A stretch of 64,000 bases of DNA from Bradyrhizobium sp. CB1717 (GCF_029714325.1 NZ_CP121666.1:6479001-6543000); one strand, 5' to 3'; shown: positions 33,439-42,756, counted from the stretch's first letter. Program-made: numbers and translations. Notes: generated by a model not told the origin, from the sequence alone.

Positions 33439-34783
33439 CGCGCGCGAGATTGCTGCCGACGTCATCGCGGGGCGGACGACCGCTGTCGAGACCGCCACGG
33501 CCGCCCTCGGCTCCATCGAGGCCGGCAAGGCCTTGAACGCGGTCGTCACTGTCGATCCCGCACGCACGCTGCTCGACGCGGCGGCGGTTGATGCGCGCCT
33601 GCGTGCCGGTGAGACCATGCCGCTCGCCGGCGTCCCCGTCATCGTCAAGGACAACATCTGGGTCGGCGGCTGGCGCGTGACGCAGGGCTCGCGCCTGTTT
33701 GCCGATTTCATCGCACCGCGTGACGCCGTCGCGGTCGAGCGCCTGCGCAATGCCGGAGCGGTCGTCGTCGGCATCGGCGCGACGTCCGAGTTCGCCAGCA
33801 AGGGCGTCACCACCTCTCAGCTGTTCGGGCCGACACTGCATCCGCTCGATCCCGCGCTGACACCGGGCGGCTCGTCGGGCGGCCCGGCCGCTGCGGTTGC
33901 GGCCGGCCTCGTGCCGCTCGCGATCGGCACCGATGCGGGCGGCTCGAGCCGCAGGCCCCCCGCCCATGTCGGCGTCGCCGGCTTCAAGCCGTCCTACGGC
34001 GCGATCCCCTATGGGCCCGGCTTCGCCGAACCGTTCTTCGGCCTCTCCGTCATCGCCCCGATCGCCACTGACGTCGCCGACATCGCGCTGGCCTTCGAGA
34101 CCATGGCCGGCATCGATCCCCGCGATCCGGATTCGGCTGGCATAGCGCAAGAGACCGAGGACATCGTGGACTTGCGCATCGCCTTCTCGCCGCGCCTCGG
34201 GCTCGACGTTGCGGTCGATGATGTCGTCGCCAATGGGCTGGTTTCCGTCATCGCCCGTCTCTCCGCCGCCGGCCTGCGTATCACGCAGCGCGATCCCGTC
34301 TGGCCGGCCGGCGCGACCGAAGAGGCCATCATGCCGCTCCAGCATGCCGGCCTCGCCGCCCTCTATGGCGACGCTTTCCGCAAGGATCCGACCGCCTTCG
34401 ACCCTGATATCGCCAGGCAGATCGAGCGAGGACTGTCCTGGTCAGGCACTGATGTTGCCGGCGCGCTCGTCGCGAGCTCCGCGATCGCCGACGCCTTCGC
34501 GGCCTTCTTTACCGAGGTCGACCTGCTGCTGACGCCGACCGTCCCCTGTGTCGCCTGGCCGTTCACGCAAGCGGGACCCGCCACGATCGGCGGCCGCGCG
34601 GCGAGCCCGCGCGCGCATGCCGTGTTCACGCCGTTCGTCAATCACGCCCGCCTGCCAGCGATTTCGATTCCGTGCGGGACCGACGCAAACGGGCTTCCGT
34701 TCGGTCTCCAGATCATCGCCCGGCGCGGCCAGGACCGGACGCTGCTGCGCGCCGCGCGGCAGATCGAGGCACAGCTGGCTTGA
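33419..34783 (+). CDS. Amidase signature family hydrolase
   Basis: A 454-aa amidase. The catalytic Lys is in PVIVKDNIWV (about residue 78). The cis-Ser is in the PGGSSGGPAAAVAAG region (about 143-157), and the nucleophilic Ser is in GTDAGGSSRRP (about 171). Together these form the Ser-cisSer-Lys triad. It would hydrolyse an amide or ureide. It is coupled to the MFS transporter, so the pair may import and hydrolyse one compound. It could be an allophanate-type or N-carbamoyl hydrolase, but nothing specific shows this. Confidence 0.9.
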   Translation: MTKPTNSAREIAADVIAGRTTAVETATAALGSIEAGKALNAVVTVDPARTLLDAAAVDARLRAGETMPLAGVPVIVKDNIWVGGWRVTQGSRLFADFIAPRDAVAVERLRNAGAVVVGIGATSEFASKGVTTSQLFGPTLHPLDPALTPGGSSGGPAAAVAAGLVPLAIGTDAGGSSRRPPAHVGVAGFKPSYGAIPYGPGFAEPFFGLSVIAPIATDVADIALAFETMAGIDPRDPDSAGIAQETEDIVDLRIAFSPRLGLDVAVDDVVANGLVSVIARLSAAGLRITQRDPVWPAGATEEAIMPLQHAGLAALYGDAFRKDPTAFDPDIARQIERGLSWSGTDVAGALVASSAIADAFAAFFTEVDLLLTPTVPCVAWPFTQAGPATIGGRAASPRAHAVFTPFVNHARLPAISIPCGTDANGLPFGLQIIARRGQDRTLLRAARQIEAQLA

Positions 34784-34870
34784 TGGCAAGCCATTCATAA
34801 TCGGCGAGTTCGTGGCGCATGATTTGACCTCCAGTTTGGAAGCTTGAATCACACGGGTCTGGCCGGGCGC
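34776..34870 (-). mobile_element. 5' remnant of an IS5-family insertion sequence
   Basis: Reading the minus strand from the ATG at 34820 gives MRHELADYEWLAIKP, the standard N-terminus of IS5/IS427-type transposases. It is preceded by GGAGG at the right distance and by an end-like leader (TTCAAGCTTCCAAACTGGAGG, in part). After 15 codons the similarity stops at the amidase gene end, so only the leader and N-terminus survive. This marks an old insertion and deletion boundary exactly at the amidase stop. Confidence 0.6.
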
Positions 34871-35003
34871 AACGCTTCCGGGCAGGCTCGGGTTGGGCGC
34901 CTACGAGGTAGAAGCGGATATCAGCCGGCCGACAATCTACGCTGAAACCGTCGAAAATGAGCCGTCTCGGACATTCGCTAGCAGGATCTCGCGCGCGCGC
35001 CGA

Positions 35004-35996
35004 TCAGGGGCACGTGGCTCGGCCGGGATCCCTGCCGGCGTAACGAACCCCACGCGGCGAATCGCCGAAGCGAGCTCGGAACAGGCGATTGAAATGCGAA
35101 ACATCCGAGAAGCCTACCTCCAGCGCGATATCGGAAATTAGCTGCGCGCTGACGCGCGCCTCGGTTAACAGTTTGAACGCAAGTTGGAGACGTAGCTCAT
35201 TCACGTGCCCGGTGAACGATGATCCTGATAACGCCATCAGGCGCTGCAGATAGCGAGGTGAAATGCCTTGGCGATGAGCGACCTCCTCGACGCTAAGCCC
35301 AGGCTTCTGAAAGTGTGCCGCGATGTAGTCGAGTACCGCGGTGTGGCGCGCGGCCACGACCGCACTCGCATCGCTCTCGCCCAAGGGAGCGCACTCGCTG
35401 ACCGCGAGCGCAACAAGATCACAGGAGTGAGCTACGACCGCATCACGCAGCTTGGGGGCGGCCAGAGCTCCCTCCTTAAATGCTGACTTCATATAGGCCA
35501 TGAGGAGGCGGAGTGGTTCATTTCGCTGAGGAATCGGCCGCATGGCGAGGCTCTCGATGTCTGTCACGCGTTGCGCAAGTGCCTCGCGGGGTACCGACAG
35601 ACCAAATAGTATTCCTTCGATATAGGTGACGGTAGCGGGCTCCGAATGCAGAATCGAGATTGCGTCGCCGGCGCAAAGCTCGATGTCCCGGCCGCGCTGC
35701 GACAAACGACTTTTGCCGGGTAAGCAGACGATGAGGCCGATCGAGTCGTCGCCGTCAGCAACGCTCGCCCGCAAGCGCTTGAAGCGCATGGGAGAGCCCT
35801 TCAGTGCGAGCGTGCGTAGACCCCGGAGCGCTTGCAATGTTGCGTCGGCTTGAAACGGAGCGTTCGTTAGAGGTTCGATATCGACGTGAACTATTCCCCG
35901 CACAAACCTCTCGCGCCATAGTGGAAGTCGCATCCGCTCCGGATGCTCGCGCGTCGAGAATCGATGCGATACGAAATCGGCTGCGTCCGTAGACAT
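35004..35996 (-). CDS. AraC-family transcriptional regulator
   Basis: A 330-aa regulator. A long N-terminal effector region (about 1-215, of the kind annotated as AraC-binding-like) is followed by the DNA-binding domain: VLDYIAAHFQKPGLSVEEVAHRQGISPRYLQRLM, then ISDIALEVGFSDVSHFNRLFRARFGDSPRGVR. It is the nearest intact gene beyond the IS remnant. No obvious target operon is adjacent, and its codon bias looks less extreme than that of the surrounding catabolic genes. Confidence 0.88.
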   Translation of the reverse strand: MSTDAADFVSHRFSTREHPERMRLPLWRERFVRGIVHVDIEPLTNAPFQADATLQALRGLRTLALKGSPMRFKRLRASVADGDDSIGLIVCLPGKSRLSQRGRDIELCAGDAISILHSEPATVTYIEGILFGLSVPREALAQRVTDIESLAMRPIPQRNEPLRLLMAYMKSAFKEGALAAPKLRDAVVAHSCDLVALAVSECAPLGESDASAVVAARHTAVLDYIAAHFQKPGLSVEEVAHRQGISPRYLQRLMALSGSSFTGHVNELRLQLAFKLLTEARVSAQLISDIALEVGFSDVSHFNRLFRARFGDSPRGVRYAGRDPGRATCP

Positions 35997-36559
35997 GGGG
36001 ACCTCCAGCCTTGATAAGCCACTGGGTCAAAATGCTGCGGCAGGCCAGCTGCCGGTATCCGTATTTTGCAATTCGCGCACCGACCGTCTCCCCAGGTACG
36101 CAGGATTCCAAGAAGCTACTTCATTTGTCTGCTAGTCTCATTCACCTGTGATTGATGCTGATGTGAACTGGCTCACGTGGCGACCAGAAAATTACGGCAA
36201 TTTTTGATTGCAGATGCCTCGTGCAAAATATCTCCTTTAAGAGGAGATGATTGTAATGGCTCTATTTCAAATTGCTGCCATCGGATCCAGTTTGAACATC
36301 TCTGGCAGGCTGCAAGACCAGATCCAACTTTATTGCACTGCTCGCGACTGATCGGGCTCATCGGCCCACGGGCAGAAGTTCCGCAGAACAACACTGTCCT
36401 CTGATACCGGTTTCCTATCGTGCCTTGATCGCCGCATCACCCTTAAGGTTCGTCGGACCCAAATTACTTCCCGGCACTGTTCCTTTTTAGCTGCCGGATG
36501 AAATGGTCGAAATCTGTCACATGGGACGTCAACCGTGGTGACCAGGAAGAGGTTCGATC
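35997..36559. other. 563-base gap without a supported gene
   Basis: The region is relatively AT-rich, especially 36177-36300. The best candidate is a 31-codon frame at 36256-36351 with AGGAG 9 bases upstream (MALFQIAAIGS...), too short and unsupported to call. A 75-codon frame from a GTG at 36177 has no recognisable features. No tRNA, hairpin or IS end was found. Confidence 0.4.
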
Positions 36560-36751
36560 ATGTCCACCATACTCGACGTGCTCTATCGCGAGTACTGCCG
36601 GGCCCGCCTCACCGAAATGCGAAAGCAACTTTTGATACGGGGCGTGGGCGACAAGATCCTGGAAACGCCTTGGGAGGACGATGATCCTCCCGACTCTGGC
36701 GCTCGAAGGAGTAGCTGGGCGACGAAGGAGCCCCCATCATCCATCGGATAG
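36560..36751 (+). CDS. Small hypothetical protein
   Basis: A 63-aa frame beginning MSTILDVLYREYCRARLTEM with GGAAGAGG about 8 bases upstream. The N-terminal half is a predicted amphipathic helix rich in Arg/Leu. The C-terminal half is acidic, then Ser/Pro-rich. No domain is recognised. It lies 46 bases before the OpgC-like gene on the same strand, so it may be its leader gene. Codon use is plausible but the call rests on position and RBS. Confidence 0.45.
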   Translation: MSTILDVLYREYCRARLTEMRKQLLIRGVGDKILETPWEDDDPPDSGARRSSWATKEPPSSIG

Positions 36752-36797
36752 CTGGAGCGCGTTATCGACCCTATGAGGCGCGAGCGCGGGCCAACAG

Positions 36798-37973
36798 ATG
36801 GACGATCGAACTCAAACCTCGACGCGATTGTTCGGCGACACTCCGCCGGAGTTCAAAGCGGCCGGCCGCGATCTGCGTATCGATGTCTGTCGCGGGATCG
36901 CGTTATGGTGGATCTTTCTCGATCATGTTCCCAATAACATCGGGAGCTGGCTGACACCGCGCAACTACGGTTTCTGCGATGCCGCCGAGATCTTCATGTT
37001 CCTCTCGGGCGTGACCTGTGCGCTGGCCTACGGCAGGGCGCGTGAGCGCGAGGGCTGGAGCGGCATGATCGGCCGTTCGCTGCGCCGGGGATGGGACATC
37101 TACGCGGCGTTTCTACTGCTTACACTCGCTTGCACCATCCTGGTCTACCTTGCGGGCAGCGATGATCTCGCCGACGGGAGCAATACGCGAATTCTGCTCG
37201 AACGTCCGGGCGCAACGCTTGCGCACGCCGCAATCCTGCAATACCGGCCTGTCAACACTGACGTCCTGCCGGTTTTTGTGATTTTTCACGTGCTGTTCGC
37301 GCCGCTGCTGTGGTTGCTGCTGCGAGCGCCGAACGTCACGCTTGGGGTGTCCTTGTTGCTCTACGCGCTAGTGCACGTCTTTGGTTGGAGAGTTTCCGCC
37401 TGGCCCAACGGCGTCTGGTTCTTCAATCCGCTGGCTTGGCAGTTTCTGATCGTGCTGGGCGCATGGTGCGTCATTGAGGGAGCGAAATTCCGGCCGTGGG
37501 TGATGTCGCGCTTGACGCTTGTTCTGGCCGTTCTCTATCTAGTTTTCGGCCTGGTCCTTGTACAGAGTTGGAGCATCGAGCCGCTGGTCTCGCAAATTTT
37601 GAGGGACCTGCTATTTCCACTGGATAAATCGAATCTCAGTCCGATACGGCTGCTGCATTTTGTGGCCCTTGCAATTGTGGCGCTACGATTCATTCCTCGG
37701 AATTGGGAGGGGCTATCGACGCCGGTGCTGAGCTGCGCGAAGTGCTGTGGCGAGAATTCGCTGCCGATCTATTGTTTCGGCGTCCTTCTGGCGCTCGCCA
37801 GCCAACTTACGGTGCTCGACCTCTCGGAGGGGCTTGCGATGCAGATCGTGGTTAGTGTTGCCGGAGTGCTGATGATGATCGGCGTCGCGCGGTTACTGAA
37901 CGCGATCGGAACCCAGCGCGAGCGGACGTCAGCGGGGACGCAGTCGATCGGGAAAGTTCCGCCGGTTCGCTAA
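36798..37973 (+). CDS. opgC: OpgC-like membrane acyltransferase
   Basis: A 391-aa polytopic membrane protein with about 10 TM segments. RDLRIDVCRGIALWWIFLDH followed by VPNNIGSWLTPRNYGFCDAAEIFMFLSG is characteristic of OpgC (acyltransferase_3-like), which substitutes succinyl groups onto osmoregulated periplasmic glucans. It is not next to glucan synthesis genes. It could act on another exported glycan. The start Met lies in a region with a weak RBS. A second copy elsewhere in the genome is likely in this genus. Confidence 0.82.
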   Translation: MDDRTQTSTRLFGDTPPEFKAAGRDLRIDVCRGIALWWIFLDHVPNNIGSWLTPRNYGFCDAAEIFMFLSGVTCALAYGRAREREGWSGMIGRSLRRGWDIYAAFLLLTLACTILVYLAGSDDLADGSNTRILLERPGATLAHAAILQYRPVNTDVLPVFVIFHVLFAPLLWLLLRAPNVTLGVSLLLYALVHVFGWRVSAWPNGVWFFNPLAWQFLIVLGAWCVIEGAKFRPWVMSRLTLVLAVLYLVFGLVLVQSWSIEPLVSQILRDLLFPLDKSNLSPIRLLHFVALAIVALRFIPRNWEGLSTPVLSCAKCCGENSLPIYCFGVLLALASQLTVLDLSEGLAMQIVVSVAGVLMMIGVARLLNAIGTQRERTSAGTQSIGKVPPVR

Positions 37974-38248
37974 GCTGGTAGATTGCGGCTGGAGCACGGA
38001 GAGCAGCTCTTGGCCCGAAGCTGCCGATCCGGCATGTCTGCTCCATATCCGCTCATGTGGGGTGAAGCGGACTTGATAGCGCTGACGATGGCAATAAGTC
38101 TGACGCACATCACGAAGGTAAGTCTCTATGGCATTGGGTAGAGCCTTCGTTCCATTGGCCGGAACCCGGCCATCTTTCGAAGCTACGCGAAACATTCCTC
38201 ACCCCTGTAACTTATGTGAATCGGGGGGCCTAATCGAAAGGTCGCGAT

Positions 38249-38494
38249 ATGGAACCGACCAGTCGAACATCGGGCCACATCGACCCTAAGACTGCCCGGT
38301 CGATCTGCGACGAGGTGGGTGACAGGTTGCAACAGGACTTATTTCTCGAAGCCTCACCCCTGCCGCCCTACCTCGAACGTCTAGTAGATGAATTGCGCAA
38401 GCAGGAGCGTCATCAAATTGATGGCGTCAGCGCGCCCACTGACCGTTTCCTTCACGCCCGGCCACGACGACGCCGGACAAATTTGCGCAACTAG
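38249..38494 (+). CDS. Small NepR-like protein (possible anti-sigma factor)
   Basis: An 81-aa frame with AAAGG about 9 bases upstream. Residues about 10-52 (IDPKTARSICDEVGDRLQQD, then PLPPYLERLVDELRKQE) have the helix, Pro-rich turn, helix pattern of NepR, the anti-EcfG factor of the general stress response. The resemblance is by pattern only. The last 20-odd residues (Arg-rich) overlap the next small frame and may not be original. No ecfG or phyR gene lies near. Confidence 0.4.
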   Translation: MEPTSRTSGHIDPKTARSICDEVGDRLQQDLFLEASPLPPYLERLVDELRKQERHQIDGVSAPTDRFLHARPRRRRTNLRN

Positions 38495-38661
38495 CGGGCC
38501 ATTACAGCAGAGCGGCCGAAGAGACTTCTGACTCGCATTCTCGCTACCAGCTTCAGATGCTGGCGGACAATTACATGACGCTGGCAAAAAGCACTTTGGT
38601 CTTGGAGCGATCCGGCAAGGTCCTTGATTGGAGCGATCCCGAAAGAAGTAAGGTCGCCTAA
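38421..38661 (+). pseudogene. Frameshifted small helical protein gene
   Basis: An ATG at 38421 opens MASARPLTVSFTPGHDDA. After one extra G near 38475 the reading continues in the next frame as DKFAQLAGHYSRAAEETSDS and on to SDPERSKVA, stop at 38661. The downstream 61 codons form a clean alpha-helical protein with no start codon of their own. The pair fits one gene of about 79 codons broken by a single-base insertion, or a sequencing error. Function unknown. Confidence 0.45.
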
Positions 38662-38970
38662 GTCGGCGGCCTCTTTCACTTGGCGCCTCTTCCACTGCGA
38701 ATGTCACCTGTTGGCCCATCGCGACATACTGCGCTGGCCCACGAACTTGGTCGCTATTAGTGCAACGCGGACGTAGTCACCAGTTACATGATGCCGCCAG
38801 GCTTTATCGGCAGACGGCCTAGCTTTCGCGACTATTTCGGAATAATAGCAACATACCCCTGTTTTGCCCGACGGGTCAAATCGCGACGACGCCTGCGTAA
38901 GCCGTTGATTCCATTATCACCGGCTACTGTGCATGGGGTTGTTTTCACACTTTTTGTTTGATCGGGCGCC
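38662..38970. other. 309-base gap with a candidate dispersed repeat
   Basis: No credible gene is seen. The stretch 38857-38960 (CCTGTTTTGCCCGACGGGTC at one end, TGCATGGGGTTGTTTTCAC near the other) resembles an intergenic sequence I associate with Bradyrhizobium genomes. This is recollection and was not searched. Confidence 0.3.
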
Positions 38971-40389
38971 CTAGCCGGCGAAAGACAGACGCAGCCGCCG
39001 CCATCCGATGACAATTCCGGTGATCGAGAACGCCAACCCGAGCGCGCAAAGGCCGACGATCAGGACATCGCGAAAGCGCGGATGTGCGATGAGGATTGGA
39101 AAATCGAGCGTGTGGAGCGCGCTATAGGCCCAGCGATAGGCCCGCCGCGACGCATCCAGCCTTTGCAGCACACGGCCATCGGCCGCGTCGATGTCGAACC
39201 AGACATCACCGCAGCGGGAGCGGTAGACGGAAGCACCGGGGACGATGGACTGCGCGGGATAGTCGTCGTTATCAGCGATGATGGAGGGTGCGTCGCAGCC
39301 CGTCGCGAGCCGCGTCATCATGCTCCCGATCGCCTGCGCGCCGAGGCCTTCCGACTCTCCACCATCCGGCCGCACCACAACCTGCTTGTCGATATCGATG
39401 CGCTCGCGCCGGTAGACATTGCCGGCAAACGCAAACCATTCGACTTCACGGGCCGATGGCGATAGCGGATTCCGGTCCGGCGATGGAGCCGCCGTCCAGT
39501 CGGGCGGAGCGTCAATCACGCCGGCTTCGGCCGGAGTGAGCTGCCCGCGCGAGAACAGCCGGCCGTGATCCATGGAAAGCCAGCCGCTGAAGATCCAGGT
39601 CAGCACAAAGACGGTCGCGACGAGACCGATGACGTGATGCAGCGCGTGCCAGCCGCGATACGGCGTCGCGATCTGGCGTCTCTGCATCTTCACACGCACG
39701 ATCCCGAGCACCGCGCCCAGCACCGCCGCGATCAGGGCCAGCAGCGACAGGGTCCAGACCACGCGATCCCACAGCGCCCAATTGCTCCTGAGGACCGTCG
39801 GGTAGATCCAGTGCAGCACACTGCCGGCAAGATTCCAGCCGCGCTCGCTCCGCGTCGTATCCAGCACGACCTCGCCGGTGCGCGACGAGACGTAGACCTC
39901 CGTTCCGGCTGCATCGCCGAGGGCCACGCGAAACAAGGGCCGGTGGCGATCAAAGCCGTTCGGTACGCTCCATTGGTCGTGGTCCGCGTGCGCAACGACC
40001 GCCGCATGCGCGGCATCGAGCCCGCGCCGACGCGCATGCGCACCCGCGATGACAAGTGCGACATCGGGCAACCGCACCGATGCATCCAGCCCGCCGGTCG
40101 CGCGAACTGCGCGCAGGTGCGAGGGCCCCGACACGACGTAGACCGGCCCATCGCTCCTTATCAGACGGACACGGGTGGCGTCGACGATGCCGCTCGCAGT
40201 CACCGCATCGGCAACGGTGATCCGCAACTCACCTCGATCCACCGGCGCCAGGCCAGCAAGCCGTTCCGCCTCCGTCAGCGACGGAAACGGAACGAAGTGC
40301 ATCACGATTCCGCTCGCGAACCACATCGCGAACAGCAGGCAGAACGCGATCCCGAGCCAGCGATGCGAGAGGACGATCGCGCCCATCAT
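38971..40389 (-). CDS. PepSY-domain transmembrane protein (PiuB-like)
   Basis: A 472-aa inner-membrane protein. It has an N-terminal TM helix (LSHRWLGIAFCLLFAMWFASG), PepSY-type extracytoplasmic segments, a central TM pair around LSLLALIAAVLGAVLGIVRV and HHVIGLVATVFVLTWIFSGW, and a last TM before the basic C-terminus. Members are often paired with TonB-dependent receptors and are thought to be periplasmic reductases for metal-chelate uptake. It starts 12 bases after the TonB receptor stop on the same strand, so it lies under the same cobalamin riboswitch. Confidence 0.85.
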   Translation of the reverse strand: MMGAIVLSHRWLGIAFCLLFAMWFASGIVMHFVPFPSLTEAERLAGLAPVDRGELRITVADAVTASGIVDATRVRLIRSDGPVYVVSGPSHLRAVRATGGLDASVRLPDVALVIAGAHARRRGLDAAHAAVVAHADHDQWSVPNGFDRHRPLFRVALGDAAGTEVYVSSRTGEVVLDTTRSERGWNLAGSVLHWIYPTVLRSNWALWDRVVWTLSLLALIAAVLGAVLGIVRVKMQRRQIATPYRGWHALHHVIGLVATVFVLTWIFSGWLSMDHGRLFSRGQLTPAEAGVIDAPPDWTAAPSPDRNPLSPSAREVEWFAFAGNVYRRERIDIDKQVVVRPDGGESEGLGAQAIGSMMTRLATGCDAPSIIADNDDYPAQSIVPGASVYRSRCGDVWFDIDAADGRVLQRLDASRRAYRWAYSALHTLDFPILIAHPRFRDVLIVGLCALGLAFSITGIVIGWRRLRLSFAG

Positions 40390-40401
40390 GCGGTCAGCGC
40401 C

Positions 40402-42756
40402 CTACCATTTGAACGCCGCCGAGATCTCGTAGGTGCGCGGCGCGCCCAAGAGGATCTGGTCGGGATAGAACGGATCGCCCCAGATCGCGTAGCGCTTGTC
40501 GGTGAAGTTGCGCACCCGGAAGGTCAGGCGGGCCTGGTCGACGGCATTGAAGACCGTCTTCGGGATATCGACGAAGGCATAGACGTCGCCGACCGTGTAG
40601 GCGTTCATCGTCACCGTGTTGGCGTCGGTGTTGTAGCGATCGCCGACGTGCCGGCCGACGATGCCGAGCTCCACCGGCCACGGCGTGAAGAACCGGTACG
40701 ACGCACCAGCATTGGCGACGATGCGCGGCACGTTCGGCGGCGTGTTGCCCGAGAACGAGCCGCCGGCGAAATTGTAGTCGGCATAGCGCGCATCGACATA
40801 GGCGATGTTGCCCCACAGCCGGAGGGGCTCGATCGGCCGCACCGAGGCGGCGAGCTCCACGCCCTTCGATTCCTGTCGTCCCGCAATGTTGAGCGTCTGG
40901 CCGCCGGCTGCCGCATAGACGTTCTTGCGTACAATGTCATAGGCCGAGAACGACCACTCCGCCCGGTTGTCCCAGAACAGGTGCTTGACGCCGGTCTCGT
41001 AGGTCCGCGATGTCGTCAGGTCGAGCGGCTGGGTCGGCAGCAGCAGGAAGATGTTGTTGGCGGACACGTCCGCGCCGGTCGCGTACTGGCTGAAGAAGGT
41101 CAGTCCAGGCACGGCATCCCAGGTGTAGCCGATGCGTCCCGTCACCGGCGCCCAATCCTTGGTGAACGGAAAGCCCGCGTTCACCAGGCCGTTGACGTCG
41201 GTCGAGTTGCGGTCGAGCCCGATATGCTCGACGCGCAGGCCGCCGACCAGCGCAAAGCTGCGCGTCAGCTTGAGCCGGTCCTCGAGCGACAGCGCCTCGT
41301 TGTCGATGCGCGCGATCTGCTGCTTGGTCGTGAGCAGGCCGTAGAAGCCGCGGTCAGGATTGACCAGCGACACGGAGTCGCCTGGAAAATTCGCTGCACC
41401 CGGCCGGACGAAATCGAGGTAGCTCGACGACAACGTCGTGACCATCCGGTTGTCGAAGCCGGCGATGTCAGCGTCCCAGATCAGATCGGTAATGTTGCCG
41501 ACCAGTCGCTGGCTGTGCGCGACGTAGAAGCGCTCGCGATCGACCAGGTTCGTACCGGAGTTGAACGCCTCGACCTCGTTGTTGAACCAGCTGCGCTCCG
41601 CGCCATAACCATAGGCCTGGCTCTTCAAGGTCAGGTCGGGCGCGAGCTTCAGTTCAAAACCGCCGCGCAGCCAGACTTCCTGCGCCACGTTGCGGTTGTC
41701 GAGAACGTTGTAGTTGGTGTTGAAGGTGCGGTCGTCGATGGTGACTGCACCGAGATTGGTTTTATTGTAGTTCGAGACGTAATTTCCGGAGACAATCCCT
41801 GCCGTCGCGTGAGAACCGCTGAAGGCGACCGGCACCAGCGGCGCGCCCCAATAGGCCTTCCCGCGATCCTCGCGGTACTCGATCGCGCCCCAGACCTTGA
41901 GACTGTCGGAGATGCGGTAGTTGAGCTGCCCGGACACGTCGAGCGTCTTGGTGTTGGTGTCGTCGACAAAACCGTTCAGCGAGGAGCGGCTGATGTCGAA
42001 GCGGTAGTCGAGTCCTTCTACGTTGGTGCTGCCGCCCGAGCCGTAATGGGCGCGGAACGAATTCAGGGAGTCGTACGAGAAATCCGCCTCGTTGCGGATC
42101 GCTCCGGTGTGCGGCTGCTTGGTGACAAGGTTGATCGAGCCGCCGGCGGCGCCCTCGCCCGAGATCAGCGAAGCCGGGCCTTTCAGGAATTCGACCGCTT
42201 CCAGATTGGCCGTGTCCATGATCCGCGAGGTCACGTTCTGCGGGCCGATCTTGATGCCGTTGTAGAGCGTGTTGATTTGGCTGTTGGTGAAGCCGCGCAT
42301 CGAGAAGCCCGCCGGCTCCCCCGGCGCATCGCCGGAGGTCACGCCGACCGCACCTTGCGCCACCTCGGACACGGTGCGATAGCCCTGCTCGCGCATGGTC
42401 TCGGCCGAGATGACTTCCACCGTCGCCGGTATCTCGCGCACGGTCAGCCCAAGGCGCGAGGCGCTTTCAGCCACCGCATTGGTGTTGAGCGGCGTCTGCG
42501 CGGCTGCGGCTGGCACGGCGGGCTTCGGCACCACGGATGCGGCCGGCCTGCGCGCTGCCGTGCGGCGGGCGCTCTGGGCTTCCCGGGCAGCCGGCTTGGC
42601 CGGCTTGCGGGATTGGGCCGGCGACACCTCGACGGGCGGCAATGGCTCGCGGGCCTGCTGCGCCAGTGCAGCAGGCAGATCGAGAACGGCAAGGGACGTG
42701 AGCGCGGCGGAAGCGAGCAGGACGCTGCGCGGTCGTACGATACGGATGGAAGGCAC
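40402..42756 (-). CDS. TonB-dependent receptor (siderophore-receptor type) under cobalamin riboswitch control
   Basis: A 784-aa outer-membrane receptor. A signal peptide (about 1-32) is followed by a Pro/Ala/Arg-rich linker and the plug domain: IPATVEVISAETMREQGYRT, SMRGFTNSQINTLYNGIKIG, then EAVEFLKGPASLISGEGAAG. A 22-stranded barrel ends in the typical aromatic terminus AAFKW. Sequence type is closest to ferric-siderophore receptors, not classical BtuB. A cobalamin riboswitch immediately upstream on this strand implies that B12 represses it, so a corrinoid or a cobalt chelate is the likely ligand (inference). Confidence 0.92.
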   Translation of the reverse strand: MPSIRIVRPRSVLLASAALTSLAVLDLPAALAQQAREPLPPVEVSPAQSRKPAKPAAREAQSARRTAARRPAASVVPKPAVPAAAAQTPLNTNAVAESASRLGLTVREIPATVEVISAETMREQGYRTVSEVAQGAVGVTSGDAPGEPAGFSMRGFTNSQINTLYNGIKIGPQNVTSRIMDTANLEAVEFLKGPASLISGEGAAGGSINLVTKQPHTGAIRNEADFSYDSLNSFRAHYGSGGSTNVEGLDYRFDISRSSLNGFVDDTNTKTLDVSGQLNYRISDSLKVWGAIEYREDRGKAYWGAPLVPVAFSGSHATAGIVSGNYVSNYNKTNLGAVTIDDRTFNTNYNVLDNRNVAQEVWLRGGFELKLAPDLTLKSQAYGYGAERSWFNNEVEAFNSGTNLVDRERFYVAHSQRLVGNITDLIWDADIAGFDNRMVTTLSSSYLDFVRPGAANFPGDSVSLVNPDRGFYGLLTTKQQIARIDNEALSLEDRLKLTRSFALVGGLRVEHIGLDRNSTDVNGLVNAGFPFTKDWAPVTGRIGYTWDAVPGLTFFSQYATGADVSANNIFLLLPTQPLDLTTSRTYETGVKHLFWDNRAEWSFSAYDIVRKNVYAAAGGQTLNIAGRQESKGVELAASVRPIEPLRLWGNIAYVDARYADYNFAGGSFSGNTPPNVPRIVANAGASYRFFTPWPVELGIVGRHVGDRYNTDANTVTMNAYTVGDVYAFVDIPKTVFNAVDQARLTFRVRNFTDKRYAIWGDPFYPDQILLGAPRTYEISAAFKW

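Noticed and set aside
36256..36351. 31-codon frame with an AGGAG upstream
   Set aside because: Too short and unsupported by similarity or coupling to call a gene. Mentioned in the gap entry only.
36177..36404. 75-codon GTG frame in the AT-rich gap
   Set aside because: No RBS of note, Cys/Arg scatter without pattern, no domain.
37929..38195. 88-codon minus-strand frame after the OpgC-like gene
   Set aside because: It overlaps the end of opgC and has no recognisable sequence. The 275-base gap 37974-38248 shows no gene or RNA.
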